DNA from: Fen-1359 sp963710355
GTDB taxonomy: Bacteria > Planctomycetota > Phycisphaerae > Sedimentisphaerales > Anaerobacaceae
Direction: 5' to 3'
Assembly (NCBI GenBank): GCA_963710355.1
Contig: CAVPZU010000003.1
Coordinates: 372,001-436,000, forward strand
DNA: 64,000 nt
Below are positions 18,045 through 26,852 of this stretch, piece after piece; positions within the stretch are counted from its first letter, which is position 1; every line of letters begins with the position of its first letter. The position numbers and the translations under genes were made by a program. The notes under the pieces were generated by a model. The model was not told the DNA's origin and searched no databases. It worked only from the letters and a program-made list of their open reading frames with translations.

Positions 18045-18703
18045 TCGTATGCACTTTCATCAAGCAGACTGATTTCGAGCATTCGTTCCGTCTTAAAGTT
18101 GTTGTCCGGCGACATTGCTTTTATACCAATGCCGCAGCGGTCTTTTGAAACGCCTTTGACGCCCAGGTATTCGACCACAACGACGGCCCTGAGAGTCCCC
18201 AGTTCAACGTTGTCGCCGGGACCGTTTTCGCTGACTATAATCCTGTCCGGCAGCTTACCGAGATATGAGACAAGAGTGTCGAGAAAATCACGTCCTTCCG
18301 CCGACAATGCGGTGCCGCTGGCCCAAAACACTCTTCTCGATTCAATCAAAAATATCTTACGGGTTCTGAAATCCTTTGGTCCCGTCTCAGCCAGCAACGC
18401 TTTGCCCAAACCTTTTTCAAGGGTCGGCTTCTCGCTGCCCTTTTCGTCCTGCCCCGCGGCGACTGCCTGAGGCCCCATTGCTGCACGCTGAGGGTTGACC
18501 AGCCAGCCGCCGTAATAATTCGGCGAAAGGGCCGACTTGCCGACCTTCTTAAGTTTTGCCGCCTCGCCCGGCCCGAAGTTTGAGAACGTCGAAAGCATTA
18601 CAAAAAATGCCATCAGCAGCGATATCATATCGGCAAATGAAATTATCCAAATCGGTGCACCCTCGCCGCCTTCTTCTTCCGGTGGTTTTGGTTTGCCTGC
18701 CAT
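18041..18703 (-). CDS. motB: flagellar stator protein MotB
   Basis: A 220-residue MotB. N-terminal tail MAGKPKPPEEEGG, then helix APIWIISFADMISLLMAFF with the conserved Asp at about residue 27, then a plug/linker and an OmpA-like wall-binding domain (VFWASGTALSAEGRDFLDTL to VELGTLRAVVVVEYL). I start at the ATG at 18703, which overlaps the motA stop by one base (TAATG); longer frames upstream overlap motA extensively and are not credible. Directly followed by a second motB-like gene. Confidence 0.9.
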   Translation of the reverse strand: MAGKPKPPEEEGGEGAPIWIISFADMISLLMAFFVMLSTFSNFGPGEAAKLKKVGKSALSPNYYGGWLVNPQRAAMGPQAVAAGQDEKGSEKPTLEKGLGKALLAETGPKDFRTRKIFLIESRRVFWASGTALSAEGRDFLDTLVSYLGKLPDRIIVSENGPGDNVELGTLRAVVVVEYLGVKGVSKDRCGIGIKAMSPDNNFKTERMLEISLLDESAYE

Positions 18704-19473
18704 TAAACCTGTGCCTTTATCGGCTCGCGCCGCTTCGCTGAAATAAATACCTGCATCTTTTCCCTCACTGCCATTGGACTGTCCCCCTTGGCTATGGCAC
18801 AGATGCCCCCTACGACCATTTCCATCAATATCTTTTCCGACTTGGAATGTTGTCCGAGCTTGCCCCCGAGCGGCAGAAACACCAGGTTCGCAAAAAGCGC
18901 ACCGTAAAATGTGCAAACAAGCGCTACCGCCATTCCTCTGCCGATTTCATCAGGACTTTCCATGTTGCTCAACATCGATATCAGACCAATCAATGTCCCG
19001 ACCATCGCAAAAGACGGACACGATGCGCCCATAAAATCCAGAATCTTCTTGCCTATCGAATGTCTTTCTTCCATATACTGGATTTCGAGGTCCAGCAATC
19101 CGTGAATCGATTCTTCATCCTGGCCGTCGATGAGCATCTGCATTCCCTTGACAAGGAACGGCTCCTTGACTTTTCCCATCTCCTGTTCCAGCGCCAATGC
19201 CCCGTCCCTGCGGTTAATGGCGGCGTAATTAACCATTTTCTGGATAAGCTCCTGCGGCAAAATAGTCTTGTGAAACAGCGTCTTCTTGATTACCGAGAAA
19301 ATCCCGAGGAATTGCCCCATCGAAAAATGAATCATCGTTGCACAGGTCATACCGCCGAAAACAATCGCCAAGGCGGGAATATTGAGAAAGATACTAAGTT
19401 TTCCCTCGTGAAGGATTGTGCCGATGATAACAATAAATCCAAAAATAAAACCTACTACTGTTGCAATATCCAT
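18703..19473 (-). CDS. motA: flagellar stator protein MotA
   Basis: Inner-membrane proton/sodium channel subunit of the flagellar stator. The 256-residue protein has four hydrophobic segments: residues ~3-22, ~30-50, ~150-172 and ~183-205. The cytoplasmic loop between helices 2 and 3 carries the charged segments that contact FliG. MVGTLIGLISML and FANLVFLPLGGKL match the MotA/TolQ/ExbB core. It overlaps motB by one base and is preceded at 5 bases by the MotE-like gene. Confidence 0.95.
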   Translation of the reverse strand: MDIATVVGFIFGFIVIIGTILHEGKLSIFLNIPALAIVFGGMTCATMIHFSMGQFLGIFSVIKKTLFHKTILPQELIQKMVNYAAINRRDGALALEQEMGKVKEPFLVKGMQMLIDGQDEESIHGLLDLEIQYMEERHSIGKKILDFMGASCPSFAMVGTLIGLISMLSNMESPDEIGRGMAVALVCTFYGALFANLVFLPLGGKLGQHSKSEKILMEMVVGGICAIAKGDSPMAVREKMQVFISAKRREPIKAQV

Positions 19474-19478
19474 TTAAT

Positions 19479-20177
19479 TCATTCCTCTGTAATTTTTTTG
19501 AGCCTGCTGCTCACCAAAGCCGCCAGTTTCGGCTCTGTTGTAACCATTTCCGCAAGGACCTTTGCCTTTGTCCTGTCGGTCATATAGTAAAGGATTTTGA
19601 CGGCCTCTTCGAGGCCGCTGCCACCCTGGCCCTGTTCCGTCATCTTGCTCATATTTATCATAATCTTGCTGGCGCTTGCCGCATCCATCTTGTCATAAGT
19701 CGCCGCCACCGACACAAGATTTGCCTTTTCTGTCTGCGACACTTTCACCCTGCTCGCCAGCAACTTCTCACGTTCATCCTTGAGGCTCGCAACCTTTGTT
19801 GACAACTCCACGCGAAGATTGTCGAGCTGTTCAACATCCTTTTTCAGGGTATCCTCGGCAACCTTTATCCTCCCCTCCTGCTGCTGGAGCTCCTCAAGTT
19901 TAGTCTCATACTGCCGCATTTTTTCCCTTACATCATAGACCATACCGCTAAGCTGCTTTTCGATAAAGACCTTTTTATCCTCTGATGCAGCAGGCCGCTG
20001 CTGCGGCAGCGGAAAAAGTCCCTCGCCCGAAGCAGAAGCAGCAGAACCCGCCTCCGGCGGTGTATTAACATCACCTGTGCCGGCCGAGCTTTTCCCAAGA
20101 AAGATTGAAACGCCAAATGCCGCTGAAAAACTTACAACGCCGGCGACCGCCATCATTATTATGCGTTTTTTGTTCAC
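19479..20177 (-). CDS. MotE-like flagellar protein (MgtE-N-type domain)
   Basis: A 232-residue protein with an N-terminal signal-anchor (residues ~5-27), a Pro/Ala/Ser linker, a coiled coil (about 65-155, EMRQYETKLEELQQQE-like text) and a C-terminal helical domain AATYDKMDAASASKIMINM...YYMTDRTKAKVLAEM. That last domain resembles FliG-middle/MgtE-N repeats, as in MotE, the MotC chaperone of alphaproteobacteria, and in similar proteins between fliJ and motA in many flagellar operons. A periplasmic role supporting the motor or stator is the likely function. Not certain enough for a gene symbol. Confidence 0.65.
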   Translation of the reverse strand: MNKKRIIMMAVAGVVSFSAAFGVSIFLGKSSAGTGDVNTPPEAGSAASASGEGLFPLPQQRPAASEDKKVFIEKQLSGMVYDVREKMRQYETKLEELQQQEGRIKVAEDTLKKDVEQLDNLRVELSTKVASLKDEREKLLASRVKVSQTEKANLVSVAATYDKMDAASASKIMINMSKMTEQGQGGSGLEEAVKILYYMTDRTKAKVLAEMVTTEPKLAALVSSRLKKITEE

Positions 20178-20208
20178 TTTTATCTCCTGCTAACCAATTC
20201 GACACCAA

Positions 20209-20673
20209 CTAAATTCTAACAGTTTCCTTATCCGTCATTCGGCGGACAAAGGAAATTGTTGCCGACTCGTCAACCTCTTTCTGTTCAAGCCTTTCCTGTT
20301 CTTTTTTGTATTCCTGTTCTGCCTTTGCCCGCAGCTTTTCCAAAACCTCTTTGGCCCTTCTTATCTCCAAAATTTCTTCTATCTTTTTTCGCTGCTCGAG
20401 CTCCAGCTCTCTGACCCTTTTTTTTAACTTCTCAATCAGCTCATTATTTGTCGCAGAGCATTTGAGAACAAATTCCTGCTCTCTTATGCGGCTTTTTGGG
20501 TCTCTGCCGGCAATTTCCGCCAGCAGCTGTGCCAGTATCCTTTCCTGATTCAGCAGCTCGTTCCGCGTCATAAGCAATCTCTCGGTAATCCCGAGCAGTT
20601 CTGCCCTCTTGAGGCTTTCCTGCTTTACTTTTATGTCGAGAACCCGCTGCAGCCGCCATACAAACCTTCTCAT
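20209..20673 (-). CDS. fliJ: flagellar export chaperone FliJ
   Basis: A 154-residue, almost wholly coiled-coil protein (MRRFVWRLQRVLDIKVKQES at the N-terminus, then long Glu/Lys/Leu heptads), the central stalk of the flagellar type III export ATPase. Sequence is weakly conserved in this family; identification rests on length, coiled coil and position. Its ATG overlaps the fliI stop (ATGA). Confidence 0.85.
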   Translation of the reverse strand: MRRFVWRLQRVLDIKVKQESLKRAELLGITERLLMTRNELLNQERILAQLLAEIAGRDPKSRIREQEFVLKCSATNNELIEKLKKRVRELELEQRKKIEEILEIRRAKEVLEKLRAKAEQEYKKEQERLEQKEVDESATISFVRRMTDKETVRI

Positions 20674-22051
20674 TTAGCCTCTCTTTTATCCGCATTGCCT
20701 AAAAGTTCATCCCACGTCCCCGTTATACCCGCCATCCACCTGACGGTATTCTCGAAGCTCGTCCTCTGCCCGACAGCCTGAACTAAAAATTCGTTTATCT
20801 TGTCAATCAGAGAAATCGCACCGTCAATGCGCCTGTTACTGCCGGAAGCAAATGCACCGATGTTGATTAAATCCTCGGCGTCGAGATAAACCGCATAAAT
20901 TTCCCTCATCTTTTGTGCGACGCTTTTATGCTCTTTACTCGCAACAGACGGCATAAGCCTGCTGATACTGGCCAGAATATCCACCGCAGGAAAATGCCCT
21001 CGTTCGGCAAGTTTCCTCAAAAGCACAATGTGCCCGTCGAGAAGGCTGCGCACTGTCGGCAACGGGGTCATTGAGGTCGTCATTCTCGACAAGAACCGTC
21101 AGGATTCCCGTTATGCTGCCCGTCTGTCCGCAGCCAAGCCGTTCAATAAGTCTCGGCATCATCGAAAAAACGCTCGGACAATACCCCTTCGACGCAGGAG
21201 GCTCCCCCGCCGCAAGGCCTATCTGACGCTGGGCCTGCGCAAACCGCGTTAATGAGTCCATCATAAACAGGACATCTCCGCCCTTGTCCCTGAAATACTC
21301 GGCAATCGTCACCGCAACAAATGCAGCCTTTAACCGCTGAATCGGCGGCGCATCGGACGTTGCTATCACAACCACACTCTTGGCAAGTCCTTTCGGGCCA
21401 AGATTCTCCTCAAGAAACTCACGAACCTCTCTGCCCCGCTCGCCAATCAATGCGACAACATTGACATCTGCCTCGCTCGAATTGGCAATGTCGCCTAAAA
21501 GGACGCTTTTGCCGACCCCGCTGCCTGCAAAGATGCCGATTCGCTGCCCCCTGCCGATGGTCAGCAGTCCGTCAATGGACCTGATGCCTAACGGCAGCGG
21601 CCGGCAGATTTTTTCCCTGCTCAAAGGTGGCACGCCTTCCGCATCCAGCGGCCTCTGGTCGCTGCCGGCCAGCGGGCCTTTGCCGTCTATGGGTTGGCCC
21701 AGGCCGTTAAGAACCCTGCCTAAAACAAGCTCGCTTAAATTGATGCACCGCGGCGCCTGCGCCTGTCACAGCATCACCCGGCGATATGCCGCTCGCATTT
21801 TCTATCGGAAGCAATATAAGATTATCGTTATTAAAGCCCACAACCTCTGCCGTTATCCGTCTGCCGTCGCGAAGGTGTATCCCGCACAACTCCCCAAGAC
21901 CGAGCGGCGGCCCAGCCGATTCGACCGTAAGCCCGCTAACCCGCACCACCGACCCCTGGCAATCCAGCAGATTCAACTGCTCCAGTGCCGCATGCAGATT
22001 ATCAAAATTGATAACGCAATTGCCCAAGTCGCCATACCCCGTATAAATCAA
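20670..22051 (-). CDS. fliI: flagellum-specific ATP synthase FliI (two frameshifts)
   Basis: Hexameric ATPase of the flagellar export apparatus. Three adjoining frames make one protein. The N-terminal beta-barrel (22051 to about 21742: RVSGLTVESAGPPLGLGELC) leads into INLSELVLGRVLNGLGQPID. The catalytic core has Walker A GIFAGSGVGKS and DVLFMMDSLTRFAQAQR. The C-terminal part is TVRSLLDGHIVLLRKLAERG. Frame changes lie at about 21740-21745 and 21055-21062, each consistent with one extra base. Reconstructed length ~459 residues, normal. The start is TTG at 22051, overlapping the fliH stop (TTGA). Two independent breaks in one ATPase argue for sequencing error. Confidence 0.9.
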
Positions 22052-22587
22052 CCTGTTTTCCCAAGAGCCAGACCGATTTGCTCCAAATGCTCGTCAATCA
22101 GGCTTCTCACTGTTCCCTTTGAAGTCTGTATAACGCATTCCGCAGGTCCGACGGCGGAATCCGAAACCAGCTCAATCCCCTCCAGCAGATTTGCTTCGCC
22201 CTGCGTCTGAAGTTTGCGAAGCTGCGCATAATCCTGCGGATTCACACAAACAACAATGTCCTTGCGGACAGGAACGCTTTTCAACGCCTCCTTTATGACG
22301 TCTTCTATCTTGTAATCCCTCTCGTTTATATTCTTTGCCAGTATCTTGCGGGCAATCTCAACCGAAAGCCTCGCTATTGCCTCTCTGTGTTCGCTTACGT
22401 TCTTCTCGTAAAAGATGTTGATATTCTGGACCATCTCTCTGAGCGCCTGGCACAGCCGGGCAATCTCCGCATTCGCACTTTCAAAAACCTTTTCGGATGT
22501 TCCAGACCCGTTGCAGGAGTAATCTTCAACAACCTCTGCCTTTTCTACAGGTTCGCCGGAATAAATTGTAAAAGTCGCATCTGCCAT
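22048..22587 (-). CDS. fliH: flagellar assembly protein FliH
   Basis: Regulator (stator) of the FliI ATPase. A 179-residue protein with a Gly/Ser-poor acidic N-terminus, a central coiled region (FESANAEIARLCQALREMVQ, then IARLSVEIARKILAKNI) and the C-terminal domain VPVRKDIVVCVNPQDYAQL...GGPAECVIQT-like text typical of FliH/HrpE. I choose the ATG at 22587 (MADATFTIYSGEP), 4 bases after the fliG stop; an alternative ATG at 22623 lies inside fliG. Confidence 0.87.
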   Translation of the reverse strand: MADATFTIYSGEPVEKAEVVEDYSCNGSGTSEKVFESANAEIARLCQALREMVQNINIFYEKNVSEHREAIARLSVEIARKILAKNINERDYKIEDVIKEALKSVPVRKDIVVCVNPQDYAQLRKLQTQGEANLLEGIELVSDSAVGPAECVIQTSKGTVRSLIDEHLEQIGLALGKTG

Positions 22588-22591
22588 AACG

Positions 22592-23660
22592 TTATTCAAT
22601 AAAAGATAACTCTCCCTTTTCATCAAGCTGACGCAGAGCGGTTATGATCTTGTCCCTAGCTGCCGTGATGTCTTCCTGTTTGGGGGCCTTCAAAAAAGAT
22701 GTCTCCTCATCAAGTGCGGCAACGGCACGTTCCGAAATTGCGGATTTAATCTTTGCGACAACTGTCTGGTCGGTCTTAAACAGCGCAAGTGCCAGAAATT
22801 TTGCATCAATACCCCTTAACGCATTCTGCAGCGGCCTTTCGGCCACCAGCAGAATATCCTCCCAGATAACCATCAAATCCGCTACCGCTTGTGCTGTCTG
22901 ACTGTCCTTTTCGCGAATGGCGACAAGCAAGCCGTCACGCAGCTCCTTCGCAAGGTTTCGCAGGATAACAGCCGCTTTCCTCAAGGCCTCTGTCGGTTCG
23001 GGTTTGGCAGCGGCAGGCTGCCGAGCCTCCGGTCGGGTCGGCGCGGCTGTTGCCGCTGCAGCCGTCGACGCAGGCGCCTTCGCCTGCTCGATGTGGTTGC
23101 AGACCATTTCTGCAATCCGCTGCTTTGCCTGCGGCGCAATCGCCCCAGAAGCGACCAGCCTTCTTACCGCACCGACTCGTATAGACTCGTGCAAAAGACT
23201 CAAAATCTCGGAGCTTTTCTTTGTCGGCATCTCCGACAGCACCACCGCTATCGCCTGTGGATGTTCTTTCTCCAGAATCGATACGAGGAATTTCGTCTCG
23301 GACCGCTTGATTACAAGAAATGGGTCTCGCTTCTGAACAAGCTGGGCAAGCTGCTGCTGTATCTGCTCTGCCTTCTGTTCGCCGACCGAGCTTTTGAGCA
23401 TCTCGGCCCAAAAAACCGTTAATCTCAAATTCGGCCTTTTTCTGCGGCTGCGACCTTTGCTTCTGAAGCGAAAAAACAAATTGTTTTGCAAGCTCGAAAC
23501 ACTGTCTGCTGTTCCTGTAGCCCGCAGCGTCCAAATATGCCGCCTCAACCGCCAGGGCCTGAACAACCTCCGCATCAAGCCCCTTAATAAGTTCCGAAGC
23601 CGTCGGAGCATCGAGGCTCATCAGAAGCATTGCTGCCTTTTGTTGACCTGTCAGCACCAT
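22592..23660 (-). CDS. fliG: flagellar motor switch protein FliG (frameshifted)
   Basis: Rotor protein that contacts MotA and sets torque direction. N-terminal domain MVLTGQQKAAMLLMSLDAPTAS, middle-domain signature EKEHPQAIAVVLSEM, and C-terminal torque helices. The N-terminal frame runs to EINGFLGRDAQK and is then wrong; one frame over the text is AEMLKSSVGEQKAEQI. Removing one G from GGG after the T6 run (plus strand CCC at 23407-23409) restores NGFLAEMLKSS. Reconstructed ~355 residues. Its Ala/Pro-rich insert (APASTAAAATAAP) between middle and C-terminal domains is a little longer than usual. Start ATG 23660 overlaps the end of fliF by 10 bases. Confidence 0.92.
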
Positions 23661-25185
23661 TTATCTTTATCCCCCTGCTCCTGAACCCAGCTGGCAAATA
23701 ATTTCTTAACCTCATCGGGGTTATTACGCAATGCACTCGATATCTGTCGTCTTACCATTACCGGCTCGCCTGTCTCGGAACCTGCTGAAAGGTAACCCGG
23801 TCCGCCTTCGGCGGACTCCGTGCCTAACATTCTCGAAGCAACCGCTGTGCCTTCGGCAGCCTCCGTCTTCTTCTTTGCGCCGCTGAAAATCTTCAGCACA
23901 AGCAACGCACAGACCGCCGCTATCGCCAGCGATGCGTTCCGGATAATCGCCGCCAAATCGAACCGACGCTTCGGCTCCTCGCTAATCAGTGCCTTTTCGG
24001 GCTGATGAAATTTCGTCGGCACCACTTTGAGTGCATCGGTATCTTTAAGCCCGAGGGCATTCTTTATTATCTGCTCCACATCGGCAACTTCCATTATCCT
24101 GCCCGTGCCGCCCGCAGCCGCTGAATTAGCATCGGCAGTCAAATCCACAAAAGCGGCAACCGACAGCGACTTTATCTGCCCGGGCAGCTCGACCTTTTGT
24201 TCGACGGTCTTGCCGACCTTGTATTCGGTAACAATGGTTTCATCTTTTTTCGTCCCGCCCGGTGCCGCAGTCTGCCCTGTGGCGCAGGGGTGCCGGCCTC
24301 GGCTTCCGAAGTGCTTGTTATCTCTTCCTTCGTAGGAACTTTTTTTAACGGATCGTAAGTTTCGGTCACCATATTGACGCTGGTCATATCAACAACGGCG
24401 CTGACCCGCACAATCGCCCTTCCAGGCCCGAGAACCGCCGTGAGCATCTTTTCCGCCTTCTCCGCAAGGTTCTGTTCGACACGCTCCCTGTAATCGTGAA
24501 CGGTGGCCGCTCCAGCCGCCGCAGGGTCGTCAGACTGGTTGGAAAGAAGGCGACCTTCGCTATCCACTAACGTGACATTTTCAGGTTTCAATCCATCGAC
24601 ACTGCCTGATACAAGATGCGTGATGGCGGCAATATTAAACGAACTGAGCCGAAATCCCGCTTTTAATTTCAACACCACCGATGCAGTCGTTCGAGACTTG
24701 TCCGTCACAAAAACGGACTGCTCCCCGCTTACAATATGCACACGGCAAAACAGGATGCCATCTATCATTTGAATGCTCTTGGCAAGCTCATCCTGCAGCG
24801 CACGCTGAAGATTGACATTCTGAACAAACGGGCTTACGCCGATTTTTTCATCGTCAAAAAGTTTATAGCCGTTCTGCGAACCGGCCGGCAGTCCTTCCTT
24901 GGCCATATCAAGACGAAGCTGATAGACCTTATCCTTCGGCACATAAACGCTCGTCCCCCCGCCACGCAGCTCGTAAGAGATGTTTTTTTCGCTGATTTTA
25001 TCGACAATCTTCGAGGCATCGGCAGGTTCAAGGTCGCTGTAAAGCAGAGTCAAATCCGGCTTCTGAACCCACCGGACAAAGAAAAATACAACCGCGCCCA
25101 GCGTCAGCGTAATTGCGATAAGCAGCGCACGCTGCACAATATTGACGTTTCGCCAAACGCCAAGAATCTTTTGCAGAAAATTCAT
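23651..25185 (-). CDS. fliF: flagellar MS-ring protein FliF (frameshifted)
   Basis: Forms the MS ring in the inner membrane. Starts MNFLQKILGVWRNVNIVQRA with transmembrane helix 1 at ~19-38; the ring-building motif domains follow (TLLYSDLEPADASKIVDKI, then VHIVSGEQSVFV). The second helix is near residue 430 (ASLAIAAVCALLVLKIF). The C-terminus (RRQISSALRNNPDEVKKLFA) is the FliG-binding tail. The frame changes at about 24280-24290: before it EAEAGTPAP, after it TGQTAAPGGTKKDE, implying one missing base. Reconstructed ~511 residues. A TCCGCC/GGCGGA palindrome (23801-23815) encodes part of the linker before the tail. Confidence 0.92.
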
Positions 25186-25235
25186 CTTTCGTCCTTAAAA
25201 ATCTTTACCAGCCCCATAGTCTTGCCCGACAAAAC

Positions 25236-25550
25236 CTACATCTGCATATTCATTGTTTGTTTATAAGCCTCGATTAGCTTGTTTCTGACGCCGACAAGCA
25301 ACTTAAAGCTCATATCCGCCTTGGCAACCTCCGAAACAACCGATATGATGTCCGCGTTTTTGCCGGTCAGCAGGTCGGTTATGGATATATCGCCTGTCTT
25401 CTGCTGCTCATCGACGCTCGATATGTATTTACCCACCGCCTTGATTGTATCGGAAAATTCGGATTTACCGCCTTCGGCGCTGTCGGTCCTGCCAGCAGAA
25501 AAATTTATTTTCGGCTGAACCTGCGAAATATTCGGATTGAAATCTACCAT
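25236..25550 (-). CDS. fliE: flagellar hook-basal body complex protein FliE
   Basis: Small rod adaptor between the MS ring and proximal rod. The 104-residue length and the C-terminal block (ADMSFKLLVGVRNKLIEAYK, then TMNMQM) are diagnostic: FliE ends in a helix with K-L-x-x-AYxEIMxMxI. The variable N-terminus contains a half-copy of the GCCTTCGGCG motif. Lies between flgC and fliF. Confidence 0.92.
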   Translation of the reverse strand: MVDFNPNISQVQPKINFSAGRTDSAEGGKSEFSDTIKAVGKYISSVDEQQKTGDISITDLLTGKNADIISVVSEVAKADMSFKLLVGVRNKLIEAYKQTMNMQM

Positions 25551-25586
25551 ATTATCAAGTCCTTAAATTTTTTATCCGGCGAATAC

Positions 25587-25988
25587 CTAACGCAGCAACT
25601 CGAGCGTGGTATCCACCATTTTCTGATAACGTTTCAGCACCGCTGCATTTGCCTCATAAGCCCGCGTCGCAATAGTCAGATTTATCATTTCGGTCGGCAG
25701 GTCAACATTCGGCATCAGGACATAGCCTTCGCTGTCGGCATCAGGATTGCCGGTGTCCAGAATCTTCGTAAAATCGCTCATATCCTTTGTGATCTTCTCA
25801 ATATCAACCCCGCCCGTCTCCTTGTCCTGCTTCATCTTCGCTTCGAGTCTGCGGTAAGGCCGACCTTTGCCGTCGTTGGTCGTGCGAATGTTGGCAACAT
25901 TCGATGAAATGACCTCCATATTCCTGCCCTGTGCCCGCAGGCCCGACACCGCCACATCCACCGGCCGAAAGGAACTGTCAATCTTCAT
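25587..25988 (-). CDS. flgC: flagellar basal-body rod protein FlgC
   Basis: Proximal rod subunit. The N-terminal rod signature is visible as DVAVSGLRAQGRNMEVISSN with VANIRTT following, and the C-terminal flagellar domain as NLTIATRAYEANAAVLKRYQ. Length 133 residues, typical. Follows flgB with a 42-base gap in the same operon. Confidence 0.95.
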   Translation of the reverse strand: MKIDSSFRPVDVAVSGLRAQGRNMEVISSNVANIRTTNDGKGRPYRRLEAKMKQDKETGGVDIEKITKDMSDFTKILDTGNPDADSEGYVLMPNVDLPTEMINLTIATRAYEANAAVLKRYQKMVDTTLELLR

Positions 25989-26030
25989 TTTTGGTACATC
26001 CTTTCTGATATCTCAATCGCCCTCGCCGCC

Positions 26031-26402
26031 TTATGTATTCGATGTATTAATCGCCAGCTGATACTGCTGAAATTTCTTGTTCAGCAGCCGAACATACGCC
26101 GTCTGCTTGAGGGTATTTTCTACCATTTTTCCGACCTCGGTTTCGAGATTGACGTCATTGCCGTTCGACTTTACCGGCGTCTGTTTCGGCGCAAAAATTT
26201 CCGGCGATATCTCGACATCATTATCCTCATCCGAATCCGACGCCTGCAGCGCCTTGGCAAGCAGCTCCTCGAATCTGACATCGACCCTGCGATAGCCGGG
26301 CGTCTCAATATTGGCGACATTGCCGGCAATCGCCTTTTGCCGCAGCATCTCCGCCTTCAATCCCGATTGAAGCAGGTCTGTCACGTTATGAACATCAGAC
26401 AT
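26031..26402 (-). CDS. flgB: flagellar basal-body rod protein FlgB
   Basis: Proximal rod subunit and first gene of the long flagellar operon. I start at the ATG at 26402 (MSDVHNVTDLLQSGLKAEML) because the longer frame adds 42 residues unlike FlgB and would cover the promoter region. ANIETPGYRRVDVRFEE is the rod/hook N-terminal signature, and LKQTAYVRLLNKKFQQYQLA the C-terminal helix. Length 123. A sigma-54-type promoter lies 63-78 bases upstream. Confidence 0.93.
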   Translation of the reverse strand: MSDVHNVTDLLQSGLKAEMLRQKAIAGNVANIETPGYRRVDVRFEELLAKALQASDSDEDNDVEISPEIFAPKQTPVKSNGNDVNLETEVGKMVENTLKQTAYVRLLNKKFQQYQLAINTSNT

Positions 26403-26464
26403 CTTTCTTTTTCTCAAATACAGCAACCAAAATCTGTTTATACAAAGACCGCTAACCAATTGTG

Positions 26465-26480
26465 AGCAATAATCGTGCCA
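26465..26480 (-). promoter_or_regulatory. sigma-54 promoter of the flgB operon
   Basis: On the minus strand the sequence reads TGGCACGATTATTGCT, a full match to the RpoN consensus TGGCACG-N4-TTGCW with GG and GC at -24 and -12. It precedes the flgB ATG by about 60 bases, so the whole flgB-motB operon is probably sigma-54 dependent. Confidence 0.85.
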
Positions 26481-26808
26481 AATCCCCTCTACAAGGCAGA
26501 TACGCCTGACAAACCGCAAAAAAAACACGGAAAACCAGTCCTTTTGGAAAAAAACGGCTCGATTTGCATCAAACCCCGTAAGTTTTTCTTACAGTCAGAT
26601 GGTTGTTTTACATACAAGCACAGCAAGAGCAACGGTCAATCCGCCTGCGGCAGAATAGCAAATGCGGAAGATTTTTCACAATCGTAGGAAGAAAATTTCT
26701 CAATTGAAAAACCAAACAAAAATCATACCGAGAAAAATCGCATTTTTCGTTTGCATAACCACCTAAAATACAAGGGCTTATGATGGAATGGGATACAGGG
26801 GCAAATCC

Positions 26809-26824
26809 TGGCACAAAAGTTGCT
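26809..26824 (+). promoter_or_regulatory. sigma-54 promoter of fliK
   Basis: TGGCACAAAAGTTGCT on the plus strand, 28 bases before the fliK ATG, again with correctly spaced GG and GC. It faces away from the flgB promoter. The 330 bases between them (26481-26808) hold no gene and would be the place for a shared NtrC/FleQ-type activator site, though I can identify none. Confidence 0.85.
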
Positions 26825-26852
26825 CAATTATTAGAAAATTCTGGGACAAACT

